From: Sanguinoderma infundibulare
Taxonomy: Eukaryota > Basidiomycota > Agaricomycetes > Polyporales > Polyporaceae
Length of the DNA: 64,000 nt
Assembly: GCA_032821775.1 (NCBI GenBank)
Contig: JAVLRN010000004.1
Span: forward strand, 1,922,001-1,986,000
Direction of reading: 5' to 3'
The first letter of the stretch is position 1; every line of letters starts with the position of its first letter. The position numbers and the translations under genes are program-made. Shown one piece after another: positions 22,102-32,008 of this stretch. The notes under the pieces are model-generated. The model ran no database searches. It saw nothing but the letters and a program-made list of their open reading frames with translations, and had not been told where the DNA came from.

Positions 22102-22726
22102 GGCATATTCAACGGAATCAAACAGTTGCACCACGTACCCCTGGGGAGACCATGGCGAAGACGGCATTGGGTCACAAGTAAACCATCCGTGGTACCGATA
22201 TGCTTCCATGAGCATCAGCGGTGGTTACCACACGGCACATTCACGCGACGTAGAAATCGGACAGATTATAGCGCAGAAACACAAGGTGCTGGCATTCGAG
22301 AAGATCATTGTTATACGGGGTACGCGGGCGGAGAGGTAAGGAGCGTGATACAGGATGATACAGGTATTTGGAACAAAGCGGCAAGGAGTGTCGAGGTCGA
22401 ATAAGTTGGTTGGGCTAGGAGACGGTACTCAGCACCGAAATAAAAATCTAGGCAGGCATGGTCAGTATGTCATCATATTCCGAGAAGAGATGTACTCACC
22501 AGGTTATATAGGAATAATGATAGGACACAAAACCCGAAGACCCTTGATAGTAATCGAAAGCGAAAGAACTTTGCAGGGAGAAGATGATGGGAAAGCCTGC
22601 CCAGGAAGAGTGAGTATTCTGTCACAGCACACACAACCTGTGAGGTGGAGGTACGTACCATTCAATGTGCATGGCCTCCCTACTAACCCACGGTGTTGAA
22701 CGTAGGGAAGATGGCCCACCGCCACG
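22102..22726. other. Intergenic region
   Basis: No gene recognised on either strand. It would contain the 3' UTR of the minus-strand pheromone gene ending at 22727. Confidence 0.4.
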
Positions 22727-22897
22727 TCAGGTAATGACGCAGAAGAAGTGCCCAGATGATGAGGCATCGTGTTCAAACTCCAGCGGGAGGTCGAAGTGAA
22801 GCTGATCGTCCGCTTGTGCTCCCGAGGAGGGCTCAGGCACGGTGACGAGACCGATGTCGTTGTCGAGGAATATGTCGAAGAAGTCGAATGAATCCAT
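22727..22897 (-). CDS. Pheromone precursor, CVIT CaaX box
   Basis: A 56-residue frame beginning MDSFDFFDIFLDNDIG and ending FEHDASSSGHFFCVIT. The Glu-His pair at residues 42-43 is a typical processing site and would leave a 10-residue peptide ending FFC. The last residue is Thr rather than the usual Ala, still compatible with a farnesyl CaaX. FFC is shared with the precursor at 23680, which lies 0.8 kb away on the opposite strand in a divergent arrangement. Confidence 0.87.
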   Translation of the reverse strand: MDSFDFFDIFLDNDIGLVTVPEPSSGAQADDQLHFDLPLEFEHDASSSGHFFCVIT

Positions 22898-23558
22898 GGC
22901 GAGATGAGGAGCACGAAATGGACGTTGACGAGGATAGAGGAGTACGTTGGAGCGTTGAAAGCTGGTAGCGGCTGCGACGAGGTGCGTGTTGGGGTTTACG
23001 GTGCATAGGACTCACAAATCCTTAAACGTCGCGTACAGGGCGGTGGGGAGGACAATGCGCGGCGCAAACTACCCAGAGAGCACAATAAATCGCAGCGGTC
23101 GGCCGAAAGCCAGAGGTAGGCCACACATGACAGGCGAAAACTAGCCCTGACGTCGGCGGCCGGAGTATGATTACGAGTGCAAGAGTACGAGAGGAGAAAC
23201 GAGGAAGACAGGGAGGAGTGGCCAGCCTATTGTTGAACGAAGTCAGGACTCTTGCAGTCGCAGTCCAGCAGTGTCCCCAACGACAAAGTTTGTCTGTATT
23301 TGGTCACTCCTAGGCAACAAATTAAACTAATCGTTTCTAACCCTAGCTAGGGTCAAACCGCGGAATAACGGTGCCAATCGAGCTCCGATCAGGAAATTGG
23401 TCAAGGGCCCTCGGTCCAACCAATGTAAATTATAGCGGAGTTACAAATCTCCACATCACAGGACCGAATTGACCGGTGAGATGGCAGCCTGTGCGTCCCG
23501 GACCTTCCTGGATTCATCTCAACCCGCCCATTTCTCTCCCCCTTCGCCGGCCACCCGC
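22898..23558. other. Shared upstream region of two divergent pheromone genes
   Basis: No coding region recognised. This ~780 bp interval (to 23679) separates two divergently transcribed pheromone genes and should carry both promoters. Confidence 0.5.
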
Positions 23559-23564
23559 TATAAA
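23559..23564 (+). promoter_or_regulatory. TATA box of pheromone gene
   Basis: TATAAA within CCCGCTATAAACTC, 116 nt before the ATG at 23680. An ATG at 23574 lies only 10 nt downstream of the box, so it is probably upstream of the transcript start rather than a uORF. Confidence 0.55.
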
Positions 23565-23679
23565 CTCAGTACCATGCAGACACAACCCCCCCAAATTTTC
23601 CACACTCGCTGCGTTGCAAAATCATTGCTACTCGCCATTCAACAACACCATCACCGCCCTCCATCGTCACCCTCCAACC

Positions 23680-23862
23680 ATGCTAGACGAATTCTTACCA
23701 CTATCCATACTCCTACCCCCCGAACCCGAGGCATCCGGTCCCGCTGAGAGCGCGTCCGTCGCGCCGCCGATCCCGTTTGAAGAAGCAGACTCGGACGTCC
23801 TCGTCGACCAGGAGCACTCCACCGGTTTCTCCGGGACGAAGTTCTTCTGCATCATCGCCTGA
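23680..23862 (+). CDS. Pheromone precursor, CIIA CaaX box
   Basis: A 60-residue frame, MLDEFLPLSILLPPEPEASG at the start and DQEHSTGFSGTKFFCIIA at the end. The Glu-His pair at residues 45-46 predicts an 11-residue farnesylated peptide, STGFSGTKFFC. Acidic, proline-rich pro-region as in other basidiomycete pheromone precursors. The second residue is Leu, where most others in this window have Asp. A TATA box lies upstream. Confidence 0.88.
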   Translation: MLDEFLPLSILLPPEPEASGPAESASVAPPIPFEEADSDVLVDQEHSTGFSGTKFFCIIA

Positions 23863-24850
23863 AGTGCCAAAGCCGTCGGGCCATCTCGTTTTGTTATTGT
23901 CGCTCCTGGTGAGTTGTACTCACCATATTCCTGCCGATTTTCAACATCTCATTTGTATTATCACACATTGACCCCACTCTCTGCAGTGTTTATTGATATC
24001 TATTCCTGGGCACCTCCGTGACGTTTCCGGAGGTTGCAGCGGATGTACCAGTAATGCGGGGCCAGGGCGCACTCTCTGGTCGTGTATCCATAGGGGTCGC
24101 GTTTTCAACGGTTTCGGGTCGACTAGAGGTGTTGGGGAGCTTCTGTTGTTGACGTCGAAGGGTGTGTGGGTCTGTGTCCTCTGGGGATACTTGTCATCTG
24201 TTGTGTTATGTATCATCGCTGTCATCCTGCTTTCGAACACAGTGTTGCATCCCTTCTCTGCTTCAGTGCGCGACAATTCTATTCAGTCGGTTTCATTCTT
24301 TGGCCAGGACATGCGGGCCCCATGCTAGATCGCTGTACTCGCTCTGCCCATAAGCCTCTCTTTTCTCAGGCATTCCGTAGTCAAGAATTACCATCCCATC
24401 GGAGGCGAACAATAACAGTTTTGTGCGGGTTGGAAGGCGACCAATTTACGTTGCACTGAGGGACAATTGTGCCAAACCACCGGCTCGTTACTTGCACGAA
24501 GTGTGAGTGTTCAACGTTCAACGTTTGATTCACTTAGGGTCAACCAGCTATAGACATCACCGTAAAGTCGCAATAAAGTCGCCGTCAACGCGGTAGCACC
24601 CTGTATGTGTATAACAGAGACAGTCCCGGTCGCGGTCATAACGGTCGAAGCAGAACCTTTGACTCTTGAGGTGCGAGCCGGCAGCCTCACCTTCCGCATG
24701 CGAGTGGACATATCGATTGGCGGAAAAGCAGGCTATCGTAGCAGGTGAGCAAAATGTATGCAATTTCTCAAACGATACACCAAAGCCCGTTGAAAGCGAG
24801 AAGAGGTATAACGTTGCGTCTCCATCTAAAACCTATACCTAAAACACACA
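23863..24850. other. Intergenic region
   Basis: Nothing recognised. LCIIAVIL in a plus-strand frame near 24208 resembles a CaaX box but is internal to the frame. Confidence 0.4.
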
Positions 24851-25215
24851 CCTAACGATCATGCAAGCTCCCTTGGCTCGGAACACCTGTTCGAGGGATC
24901 GCAGAAGGCATGCCCCTCTTACGTGCAGAAGATCGTGCCAACCATGATGCCGTCATAGGGACCGAGGTTGTCCGGGACGCTGCTGGCGAGGAGGGTCTGG
25001 ACGGTCCTGATCGTGCACTCCCCGACCTCTTTGGCTCACACGGCGGCATTCACGAAGCCGTTCAGGCAGGACACGGCTGTCCACATCATATAAAGCATGT
25101 TGCGGAATTCCAAGCCTCCAAGTGCCAGGGGAGAGGGGCGAGGACGAGGATGAAAGCAACGTCGCCATGGTCATCGGCGCGGGAGCTGACAAGGGCCTAT
25201 TCCAGACTCTCATTT
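24851..25215 (-). pseudogene. Relic of an STE3-like receptor (N-terminal part)
   Basis: On the minus strand one frame gives VAFILVLAPLPWHLEAWNSA, the TM1-TM2 signature seen in R3 and R5. After a frameshift it continues MMWTAVSCLNGFVNAAV, then TGA in place of a Trp codon. R5 has MMWTSLACLNEFVNSVVW at the same position, so R5 is its closest relative here. The receptor similarity ends there. The next stretch (SSVPDNLGPYDGIMVGTIFC) resembles the start of DUF6534-type Agaricomycete membrane proteins and may be a separate fragment. Clearly non-functional, and it adjoins the LINE insertion at 25390. Confidence 0.7.
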
Positions 25216-25373
25216 GTATATGTTTTGTGATCCTGGGTTCACCGGCGCAGCTTGGTTGCCGCCCTCCTACCTAACAATAACAATTCTCCCGAGCTGGCGC
25301 ATTCACATGTTGGGGCTCGGAGTGTGGCCCATGCAACCTGGTATGAACAGCCATAATATGGTCTATGCGCAGC

Positions 25374-25389
25374 GGCTGACGGTTGGGTC
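25374..25389. repeat. Target-site duplication of LINE, 3' copy
   Basis: GGCTGACGGTTGGGTC, identical to 28421-28436. It directly abuts the poly(T) run that marks the 3' end of the minus-strand element. Confidence 0.85.
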
Positions 25390-28300
25390 TTTTTTTTTTT
25401 TTTTTTTTTTTTTGGGACAGGTTATGAGATTCAAGGGAGACTGTTACACGAGAACCCATGTATCTACGTCAGCATCGAATCAAACCGGTATCCAGCGTTC
25501 CGTTGACAACACACGAACCCCGTGGGCCGCATGGCTGGTCCGCACCCGAAGGCAGCGAGCGGAACCGCCCTCAGTACAACAACACCCGTCAAGACGAACG
25601 CGAGCCCCCTCCATGCTCCGTCCGCGCAACACACATAGAAAGCTGTCCTACGGCGGGAGACGTCACGTCCCGCGGCAGGAGACTTGAAGAGGATGGGAGA
25701 CCACCGAGCTGTCGGATTTCATCGGAAACCGCGAGCTCGGTGGTGGGGTAAAGATGGCCCCGGTCCTTGAGCTGCTGAATGTGCTCGAGGGCGCGAGGTG
25801 CTAGGATGGCCTCCCAGCCGAAGTCCAACAACGGAAGGACGTCCGGGTGCAATGGGCGACGGTGGGCGTAGTGAACGAAGTGCGACGCGATGTCCTCTGG
25901 GGACATGTCGGTGGGTACCGGCGAAAATGGGAGTGGGAGGCGGCTGCGTAGCTTGCTGTGGCGAAGCGACGCGGCCGCGACCGCGTGGATGAGGTCGCTG
26001 AGAGGACTCGGGAGGTAGTCCAAGTCGTCGGGGAGGTCGTCGGGGCAGTCAGCGAACGTGAACGCCGTGGGGTTGACCGCGAGGAAGGCGAGGATGTCCG
26101 GGAAGGGGTCGAGTTCGGACAGGAACCGAGGGCGGAAGAGGTTGCCGCGGAAGTAAAGGGGGCAGTCGGAAAGAATGTGGTGACGCGACTGTATGGGGTT
26201 CCCGAGGGAGCCGCACCTGCATCGGTAAGGTTGTTTCGCAAAAGCACGGAATTGTCGGCGGTATTCCCCGGTGGGGGCGTGACCGGTCAGCAGCCGTGTG
26301 AGGCGGGAGTAGGTGGTGATGGACTTGTGTCCGTGTGCGCGTATGATAGACTTGCCGTCATTGGGAAGGAAGCGGACGGGATAAGTGGTGGGTAGGAAGT
26401 GGGAGCCCCAGAACTTCCGGTGGATGCGGGGGCGGGTAGCGTCGCTTTTGTCGATGGCCATATCGGTCCAGTCGAGCCAGAGGGTGTTGTTGATGCGACG
26501 TTTGGCGAAAGCCATGCGAGTGACTTTGGCGGGGGGGTGGGTGACAGGGTCGCTGGACAGCGACGTGAGGAGCCCTGACGCAAGGGCGTCCGCCTTCTCG
26601 TTGCCTACGATGCCCGTGTGAGAAGGGCACCACGAGAAGTAGAGGTGGTGAGCCGTGTCTCTTTCGAGCCAGCGGCGGACCGAGGAATTAATGGAGATGG
26701 AGAGGGGGTCGCCGGAACCGGTAAGGAACCACGAATGTAACGTAGAGAGAGAGTCCATGAAAAAGAAAACGGAGTCCTGAGACTGGTGCAGTACGTGATC
26801 CATAGCGAGGTCGAGGGCCTTCCGCTCGGCGTCGTGTGCGAAGCCGAGGCCGGCGGGGGCCGCGTGTTCAGCTGATATGGAGTGGAGGAATGGGTAAGCA
26901 ACGTAAGCGGCGGCCGAAGGGCCACCGGTGGGGGGGGCGGAGCCATCCGTGTATATAACTAAAGTATCCGGGTCATCGTGAGCGTGGTCGATACGAGGTT
27001 GTAATGTAGATGCGATCCAGGAATGGAGAGCGTCATGGTTCGACTTCTTGGGGGGAGAATCGTGGAAGAAATGGATGCGAGACGCGAAAGTGTCAATGGG
27101 TCGGCAGCCTGGGCGGCACAGACGATGTAAGGGGTTGAAAGTAGGGAGCGGGGGGTGAGTGGAAGAGGTGGGGAGGGCGGTGATGCTGGAGACCGCACTA
27201 TGGTAGAGTGGTTTCTTGGGGTCGTTAAGGGGAGGGAAAAAGGGAGTATGTAAGCGTTTTTTAGGGAGAGTGTATAAAAAGGGGAACATGTTACGTATGG
27301 GGTGGGAGTGGTAAAGGGTATGGATACGTAAGCGGTAGGAGTCCTGGAGTTTGGCACCGAACAGGTGGATGGGGACAATGCCAGAAAGGATGTGGAGCGC
27401 ACCGACGGGGGTGGTGGAGAAGCACCCGGTGATCCAGCGGAGGGCCGCATGCTGGGCCGTGTGTAGCGGCTTAAGGAGGTGATAGGCACCCTTCCTGCGG
27501 TACCACACCTGGATGCCATAGGTAAGTATTGGGCGGATGCAAGCCACGTACAGTTGACGTCGTTGGATGGGGGACAAGCCCCGTTGGGACGATCCGAGCA
27601 TGTGGGCCGCGGTGGTCGTGGAGTTGGTACAGCGAGCGAAATGTTGGACGTGGTGCGTCCAGGAAAGTCGAGAATCCAGGACAAAGCCCAGATGCGTGAT
27701 CGTCGGCGAGGCCGGGATGACCAGGGGGGCGGATGCCAGGGGTATGGTAAGGGGAAGGGACGCAAACGGGAGTTGGGAAGGGTTGTGCCCGGGGACAAAG
27801 TGAATAAGCGAAGTCTTTTCATGTTCGATGGTGAGACCGAGGCCGGTCAGGATGCGTATAGTAAGGGAGTAAAGATCGGAGAGGAGGGTGATGTTTTCAT
27901 GAACGGAAGGGGACGATACCATGAGGTTGCCGTCGTCTACATATAAATGAGAGTAGGAAAAGCGATGACGTTGCGAGTTGTGACGGAAGTAGTCGGCGAG
28001 TGCGTACATTAAAATAGAGGCAGGGATGGCGGAGAGAGTGGGGGACAAGGAGGAGCCTTGGCCCACCCCGACGCTGGGGATGGTGAAATCGTTCGACGAA
28101 GCAGCTCCGAAGCGAAAGGAAGAGGAACGGGGGAGTAGGTAAGCTCTGAGCCAGGAAATAAACGAGGGGGGGAAGCCGCGACGAGTGCACACAGCGATAA
28201 GTAAAGAGTGATTTATGGAAGGAAAAAACTGGGCGATGTCAAACCCAAGCATGGATGTAACGAGACGGTGGCGCCAAGACGCGTGGATGTGCTGGACGGT

Positions 28301-28420
28301 GTAGGTGACCGCATCGACGGTGCTGTGTTTCCAAGTCGACCCGAACTGGCAGGGGTGGATGACGCCGTGTGCTTGGGCGTCGAACGCGAGGCGGGTGTTG
28401 ATGACTTTCTCCATCCACTT
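25390..28420 (-). mobile_element. 5'-truncated LINE (non-LTR) retrotransposon
   Basis: Bounded by a perfect 16-bp target-site duplication (25374-25389 and 28421-28436). It ends at 25390-25413 with 24 T on the plus strand, the poly(A) tail of a minus-strand element. It contains a reverse transcriptase and RNase H but no endonuclease or gag-like first ORF, so it was truncated on insertion, as is typical of target-primed reverse transcription. Perfect duplication, an intact tail and one unbroken reading frame suggest a recent insertion. Confidence 0.9.
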
Positions 28421-28465
28421 GGCTGACGGTTGGGTCACCAGACCGGGAGCTTCATTACTTAACAT
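25589..28465 (-). CDS. LINE reverse transcriptase / RNase H polyprotein (truncated)
   Basis: An open frame of 958 residues. RT motifs in order: FDIAQFFPSINH (catalytic Asp of motif A), VGVGQGSSLSPTLSAIPAS, and YVDDGNL (catalytic Asp pair). RNase H: IYTDGSAP, HDAERKALDLA, FFMDSLSTL and VGNEKADALA give the D-E-D-D set. A Cys/His knuckle-like CRCGSLGNPIQSRHHILSDC follows, and the stop is at 25589. The first fifteen codons or so (MLSNEAPGLVTQPSA) come from the flanking genomic DNA and the target-site duplication, so the ATG at 28465 is not the native start. The endonuclease domain is missing, so the element cannot move by itself. Confidence 0.88.
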   Translation of the reverse strand: MLSNEAPGLVTQPSAKWMEKVINTRLAFDAQAHGVIHPCQFGSTWKHSTVDAVTYTVQHIHASWRHRLVTSMLGFDIAQFFPSINHSLLIAVCTRRGFPPSFISWLRAYLLPRSSSFRFGAASSNDFTIPSVGVGQGSSLSPTLSAIPASILMYALADYFRHNSQRHRFSYSHLYVDDGNLMVSSPSVHENITLLSDLYSLTIRILTGLGLTIEHEKTSLIHFVPGHNPSQLPFASLPLTIPLASAPLVIPASPTITHLGFVLDSRLSWTHHVQHFARCTNSTTTAAHMLGSSQRGLSPIQRRQLYVACIRPILTYGIQVWYRRKGAYHLLKPLHTAQHAALRWITGCFSTTPVGALHILSGIVPIHLFGAKLQDSYRLRIHTLYHSHPIRNMFPFLYTLPKKRLHTPFFPPLNDPKKPLYHSAVSSITALPTSSTHPPLPTFNPLHRLCRPGCRPIDTFASRIHFFHDSPPKKSNHDALHSWIASTLQPRIDHAHDDPDTLVIYTDGSAPPTGGPSAAAYVAYPFLHSISAEHAAPAGLGFAHDAERKALDLAMDHVLHQSQDSVFFFMDSLSTLHSWFLTGSGDPLSISINSSVRRWLERDTAHHLYFSWCPSHTGIVGNEKADALASGLLTSLSSDPVTHPPAKVTRMAFAKRRINNTLWLDWTDMAIDKSDATRPRIHRKFWGSHFLPTTYPVRFLPNDGKSIIRAHGHKSITTYSRLTRLLTGHAPTGEYRRQFRAFAKQPYRCRCGSLGNPIQSRHHILSDCPLYFRGNLFRPRFLSELDPFPDILAFLAVNPTAFTFADCPDDLPDDLDYLPSPLSDLIHAVAAASLRHSKLRSRLPLPFSPVPTDMSPEDIASHFVHYAHRRPLHPDVLPLLDFGWEAILAPRALEHIQQLKDRGHLYPTTELAVSDEIRQLGGLPSSSSLLPRDVTSPAVGQLSMCVARTEHGGGSRSS
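28421..28436. repeat. Target-site duplication of LINE, 5' copy
   Basis: GGCTGACGGTTGGGTC, the second copy of the repeat at 25374. The element starts on its lower-coordinate side. Confidence 0.85.
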
Positions 28466-28799
28466 CGTGCCTATCGGCTAAGCACTCCTCTTCGCCCACT
28501 CATAATTCCGCTCCACCGCTGACCATCCGTCTGTCTCACACATCGCCCCGCCACCATTGTCCCCTATTATCTTCGCGTTCGCATCATACTCCCTAGGCGT
28601 TCAATGACTCCTGGACAATCGCTCTTCGGGAACCCATTTATCCTCCAGCGTATCGACCCTCGCAATCCTCACCCCACATAATCCTCGATTCCTTTTTTGC
28701 GTCTACGTCGTTGGCACTATCCAGCACGTCGCACGGCTATTTCCAATGGACTATTTCTCTCTCTTTACCACCGTCTCCCTGGAGTCGTTGGAACATCTC
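28437..28799. other. LINE flank, no gene
   Basis: Contains the first codons of the fused LINE frame and no other coding signal that could be supported. Confidence 0.4.
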
Positions 28800-29054
28800 T
28801 CCCTTCCCTCCTCTTCTCTCGCTACCGCGTTAGGGGGCGTTTCTTTTCGGACGTCATGGCTAGTTCTCCGCGACCATTCAAGTCCGTCTGGTACCTGAAG
28901 CTCTACATCATCAGCCTCGACAAGGCCGCTAATAACATCGAGCCAATGTGTCAATAGTCTATTACTGTGGTCAAGAGACGAGGTGCAGCGAATCGAAAGT
29001 CACATGTACTCAAATCCGCGAGTTGCGCAACGGGGTTTGCAGCTCGCATTACGT
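28800..29054 (+). repeat. Duplicated segment, copy B
   Basis: Inverted duplicate of 20585-20830. A short frame (28697-28957) carries LFSRYRVRGRFFSDVMASSP and WYLKLYIISLDKAANNIEPM and then stops. The upstream exon present in copy A is missing, so this is the more truncated copy. Confidence 0.65.
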
Positions 29055-29507
29055 AATACAGCCAGCCAAGGTCTATGCCAGACGCATTCTGCTGGTCCAC
29101 GCGGTCAGAAATATAAATGAAGAGCTGCGCCGTCGGGACTTACTATGGTGGCCCAACAGCCACTGGCCCACACCGCCCAGAAGCAGATGAAGTAATGCAG
29201 TACCCGCACAGAGGACGGAGAGAGGTCCGGTACAAGCTGGATAAGTGTTTGTGAATAATGAGAGCCGCGATTAAGATCTTACATCGGTGCTTACTCGCAT
29301 ATGTTACAACGATGAGAACCATTGATGAGCGTGCAAACTCAGGAAGCTGTATGCACCGAGATACACTCACAACAGAGTGGAAACCGGAATCATTTCTCAG
29401 CTGAGTGACTACGGGACCGCCATCCTAATAGTTCGTCAGCACCAAGCACGCGGCGAAAAGATGCGGTGAGGCATGCACCTCAGTGTACTGACAAGACCAC
29501 AAGGAGT

Positions 29508-29870
29508 ATGGCGACCGCGCCTCCCTTGCCCATCACTACCACCGCCGCTGCAGGTGCAGCGAGCCCGGCACTCGTCTGGGACGCCGACAAAGGGTTCGGA
29601 TATGTCGGGAACTTCGGCTGGTACATATTCAACGACTATGAGCGACGTAGCGTTTCAGAGACTGCTAAGAAGGGAGGACGTACGTTATTGAACAGGACAC
29701 AGCCGCCAGGTCGAGGCAGGACCGCGAAAGCCCACGGGACGGCAAACTGGTTCGCAAGGAGAGGGACGCGAGGCAGACTTTCTACGTTCAACAACAACTT
29801 GCTTTTACTCTCGGCCAAGTCGTCTACCGTCCGCGTGCCGGGGCACAGTTTCGGTGTCGCAGGCAAATGA
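29508..29870 (+). CDS. Hypothetical protein
   Basis: A frame starting MATAPPLPITTTAAAGAASP, with an aromatic segment WDADKGFGYVGNFGWYIFND and a basic Gly/Arg-rich remainder. No signal peptide, helix or known domain recognised. It lies just downstream of R3 and converges on it. The first ~55 residues look more gene-like than the rest, and an intron after ETAKKGG (GGAC|GTACGT) is possible. It could be a fragment. Confidence 0.3.
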   Translation: MATAPPLPITTTAAAGAASPALVWDADKGFGYVGNFGWYIFNDYERRSVSETAKKGGRTLLNRTQPPGRGRTAKAHGTANWFARRGTRGRLSTFNNNLLLLSAKSSTVRVPGHSFGVAGK

Positions 29871-30009
29871 ATTACGACGTAAGCTAGTACTGCCAAATAA
29901 ATGTAATGATACAGCGTCATGAGGTGATTGCTACAAATAGAACTCGGCGAGAGGAAACAGCTCAGAGAATGTGGGGTAGGCGTAAAGCGCATGAGAAGAT
30001 CGTGCCTGG

Positions 30010-31483
30010 TCACATTGCATGACCACAATCTGACGATAGCGAATGGAGTGACTCGAAGTCGGCGGTGGGAGGGGGAGACAGGTCCGACACGTCGGATTCC
30101 AGATCGAACTTGCCGTCTTTCTCGAGACAGCGTTTCGGCGTGAAGACAGGGATTGAGCCCACAGATTGAATTTGGAAACCTTTTCCGATGGAGTACCTAC
30201 GGCATTTTTGGATCAGTGTAAATACAGACAGGAGAGATGTGGAAGACCACGTACGGGGGGAGTTGCTCGGTTTTCTGAGGGAAGAAGCGGCGATACACTT
30301 TGACAATGAGGGAAAACAACTTGGCGTAGTTCCGACGAGCCTCGACCGCAAAGCCGAAGAAACCGAAGAAGATGAACGCGCAAAGCACAGTCAACCAGCG
30401 TGTAAGTGATAAGATGATGGTGAAGTCAGGCTGGGATTTCCAGATCACGGCAGGCCACTGGTCGACCCGCGAGTAATCGAAGTGGGTGTCGGCGTAGCTG
30501 ATCCACGGGTGAATCGGCGAATTGGCGTTCAGGTAGAGCCCGTACGCCGCAATTGGAGTTGTGCACATGAGCTCCGCCGTCGCCAGGGCCATGAGACGGA
30601 AGTAGCGACCGATGGTAAGCGAAGTGGAGGCGGATAGGAATTCGTGGAATTGCGCTCGACGCACGGCGAAGGCCCGGAGCGAAAGGACTGAGAGAAGGAA
30701 TCAGAATGAACCAAAACATGATAGAAGTGGCGAGACACATACCACAGTAGACAGCGGAGCATAGTCCGATCACCACCGGCCAAACGTAGACAAGGGGGAA
30801 GGCCAATGGAGTGAGGTAAACGTACGGATAGCAGCCGATTTGTTGATAGATGTCAAAGCGATGTCCTGTACAGACATGAGCTCTCTGCAAGCTGAACGCT
30901 CGAAGGGGATGTACCATTGACAATGTGGACTGTGAATTGTGGGCGAATAATTAGTAAATGGCAAACTGTGTTGTAGAACAGCAACGCACACGCGATGAGC
31001 TGCAGAATAGGTATGCCGGCCGCAATAGCAAGATCAACAAATACCGCCCGACGCTTCTGGGAGGGAATGAGTCGCGGGGACGCCACGATTGTGCAACGAA
31101 ACTCACCTCAGCCGGCGAGATCGACGCGGTCCGTACAGAAGCTACCTTGTAGAGCCGGCGATTGATGCACAACGAAGAAGCTGGGATAGCAACCCCAACG
31201 GCAACAATGATACGCGAAGCTTCAAACCAATGTGAGCGAGGCTCAGAGGTATACGGACTCAGAAACACATACATATGTCGCACCATACTGGAGCACGGTT
31301 GATGGCATCGGCGTTCCATACGATGGCGTTGACTCCAAGGTTGAGGCAGGCGATGGAGGTCCAGATCATGAACAGGCAGGTACCGGAATTCCAGGCTTGG
31401 AAATGCCAGGGAAGAGGTACGATAACCAGAACGGCACCGATGATGGCGAGGATGGGGAACGCAGGATACTCAGGGTTCAACAT
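30010..31483 (-). CDS. STE3-like: STE3-like pheromone receptor R3
   Basis: Lipopeptide-pheromone GPCR. Exons 31483-31273, 31219-31107, 31056-30990, 30880-30743, 30687-30255 and 30196-30010 sum to 1149 nt, 383 codons, so 382 residues. Landmarks: VIVPLPWHFQAWNSGTCLFM, VWCDI, SLCINRRLYKVASVRTASIS, HVCTGHRFDIYQQIGC, TIGRYFRLMALATAELMC, ISYADTHFDYSRV and FGFFGFAVEARRNYAKLFSL. Exons two and three (113 + 67) equal the single 180-nt exon of R1, R2 and R4, and exon four is 138 nt as in R2 and R4; this supports the long 109-nt intron with the plain GAGAG acceptor. The outer loop has TGHRFD where R1, R2 and R4 have QGHRFD. The C-tail is short and acidic, ending DCGHAM. Confidence 0.9.
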
Positions 31484-31703
31484 GACGGCGAGGGAGAGTT
31501 GGAGGACACGGAGATGTGCCTCGAGTTTGACCGTCCATGACTAAATCGCAGGAGAAGAATGAGCAGCGAGAGAGCGCGTTGGACAATAAAGAACCATTGT
31601 CCTGAGTGCAGCGCTGTCTCTGGTGGGGAACAGCACTGTTTGTACATGTTTGACTTAAGATGCCGGGTCGGTAGCCGCAGCTGGTAGCCGGTAGCCCACC
31701 TTG

Positions 31704-32008
31704 CCCGACGAGCCGGCCTTCCGCGAACTCATGGCACCCATTCTCCCTCTCCCCTTTGATTACCGAACCCTCGCGAGAATAGACGATGCGAATGTCGAAG
31801 CGCCTGTGGCAAAAGCATGGCCGAAGCTCGAGTGCCTCCTCCTCGAGCACGGGTTTCATGGGAACTGCGCCGTCTCGATCAAAGCCATCCACCACCTCTA
31901 CCACCGCTGCCCCGAACTCAAGCAACTCACTCTTCCGCACCTCAGCTGTTCATTTGCGCTCTCTGTTCTGCGCGCGACAGGCTCGAGCCCCAGTTACCGT
32001 CCATGCGA
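31704..32008 (+). pseudogene. Fragment of the F-box gene at 2217
   Basis: Near-identical to the 3' part of that gene (from 3306), with two internal deletions: 24 nt at the equivalent of 3360-3383 and about 280 nt at 3571-3849. It reads DEPAFRELMAPILPLP, then GNCAVSIKAIHHLYHRCPEL, then jumps to the last 50 coding bases (ALSVLRATGSSPSYRP in the shifted frame). The normal stop is lost. It was inserted between receptors R3 and R4. Confidence 0.85.

Noticed and set aside
23574..23747. uORF overlapping the pheromone gene at 23680
   Set aside because: The ATG at 23574 is 10 nt after the TATA box, so it is probably upstream of transcription start.
24190..24230. CIIA in a plus-strand frame as a pheromone end
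   Set aside because: Followed by further codons (VILLSN) rather than a stop, and no MD-type start in range.
25958..27946. Several 78-155 codon plus-strand frames
   Set aside because: Antisense shadows of the LINE reverse transcriptase frame.
30840..30925. Receptor R3 as a frameshifted pseudogene near GHRFD
   Set aside because: With donor at 30989 and acceptor at 30881 the frame is restored, and exon lengths (67 and 138 nt) match the other receptors; an extra T and a missing A relative to R5 cancel.
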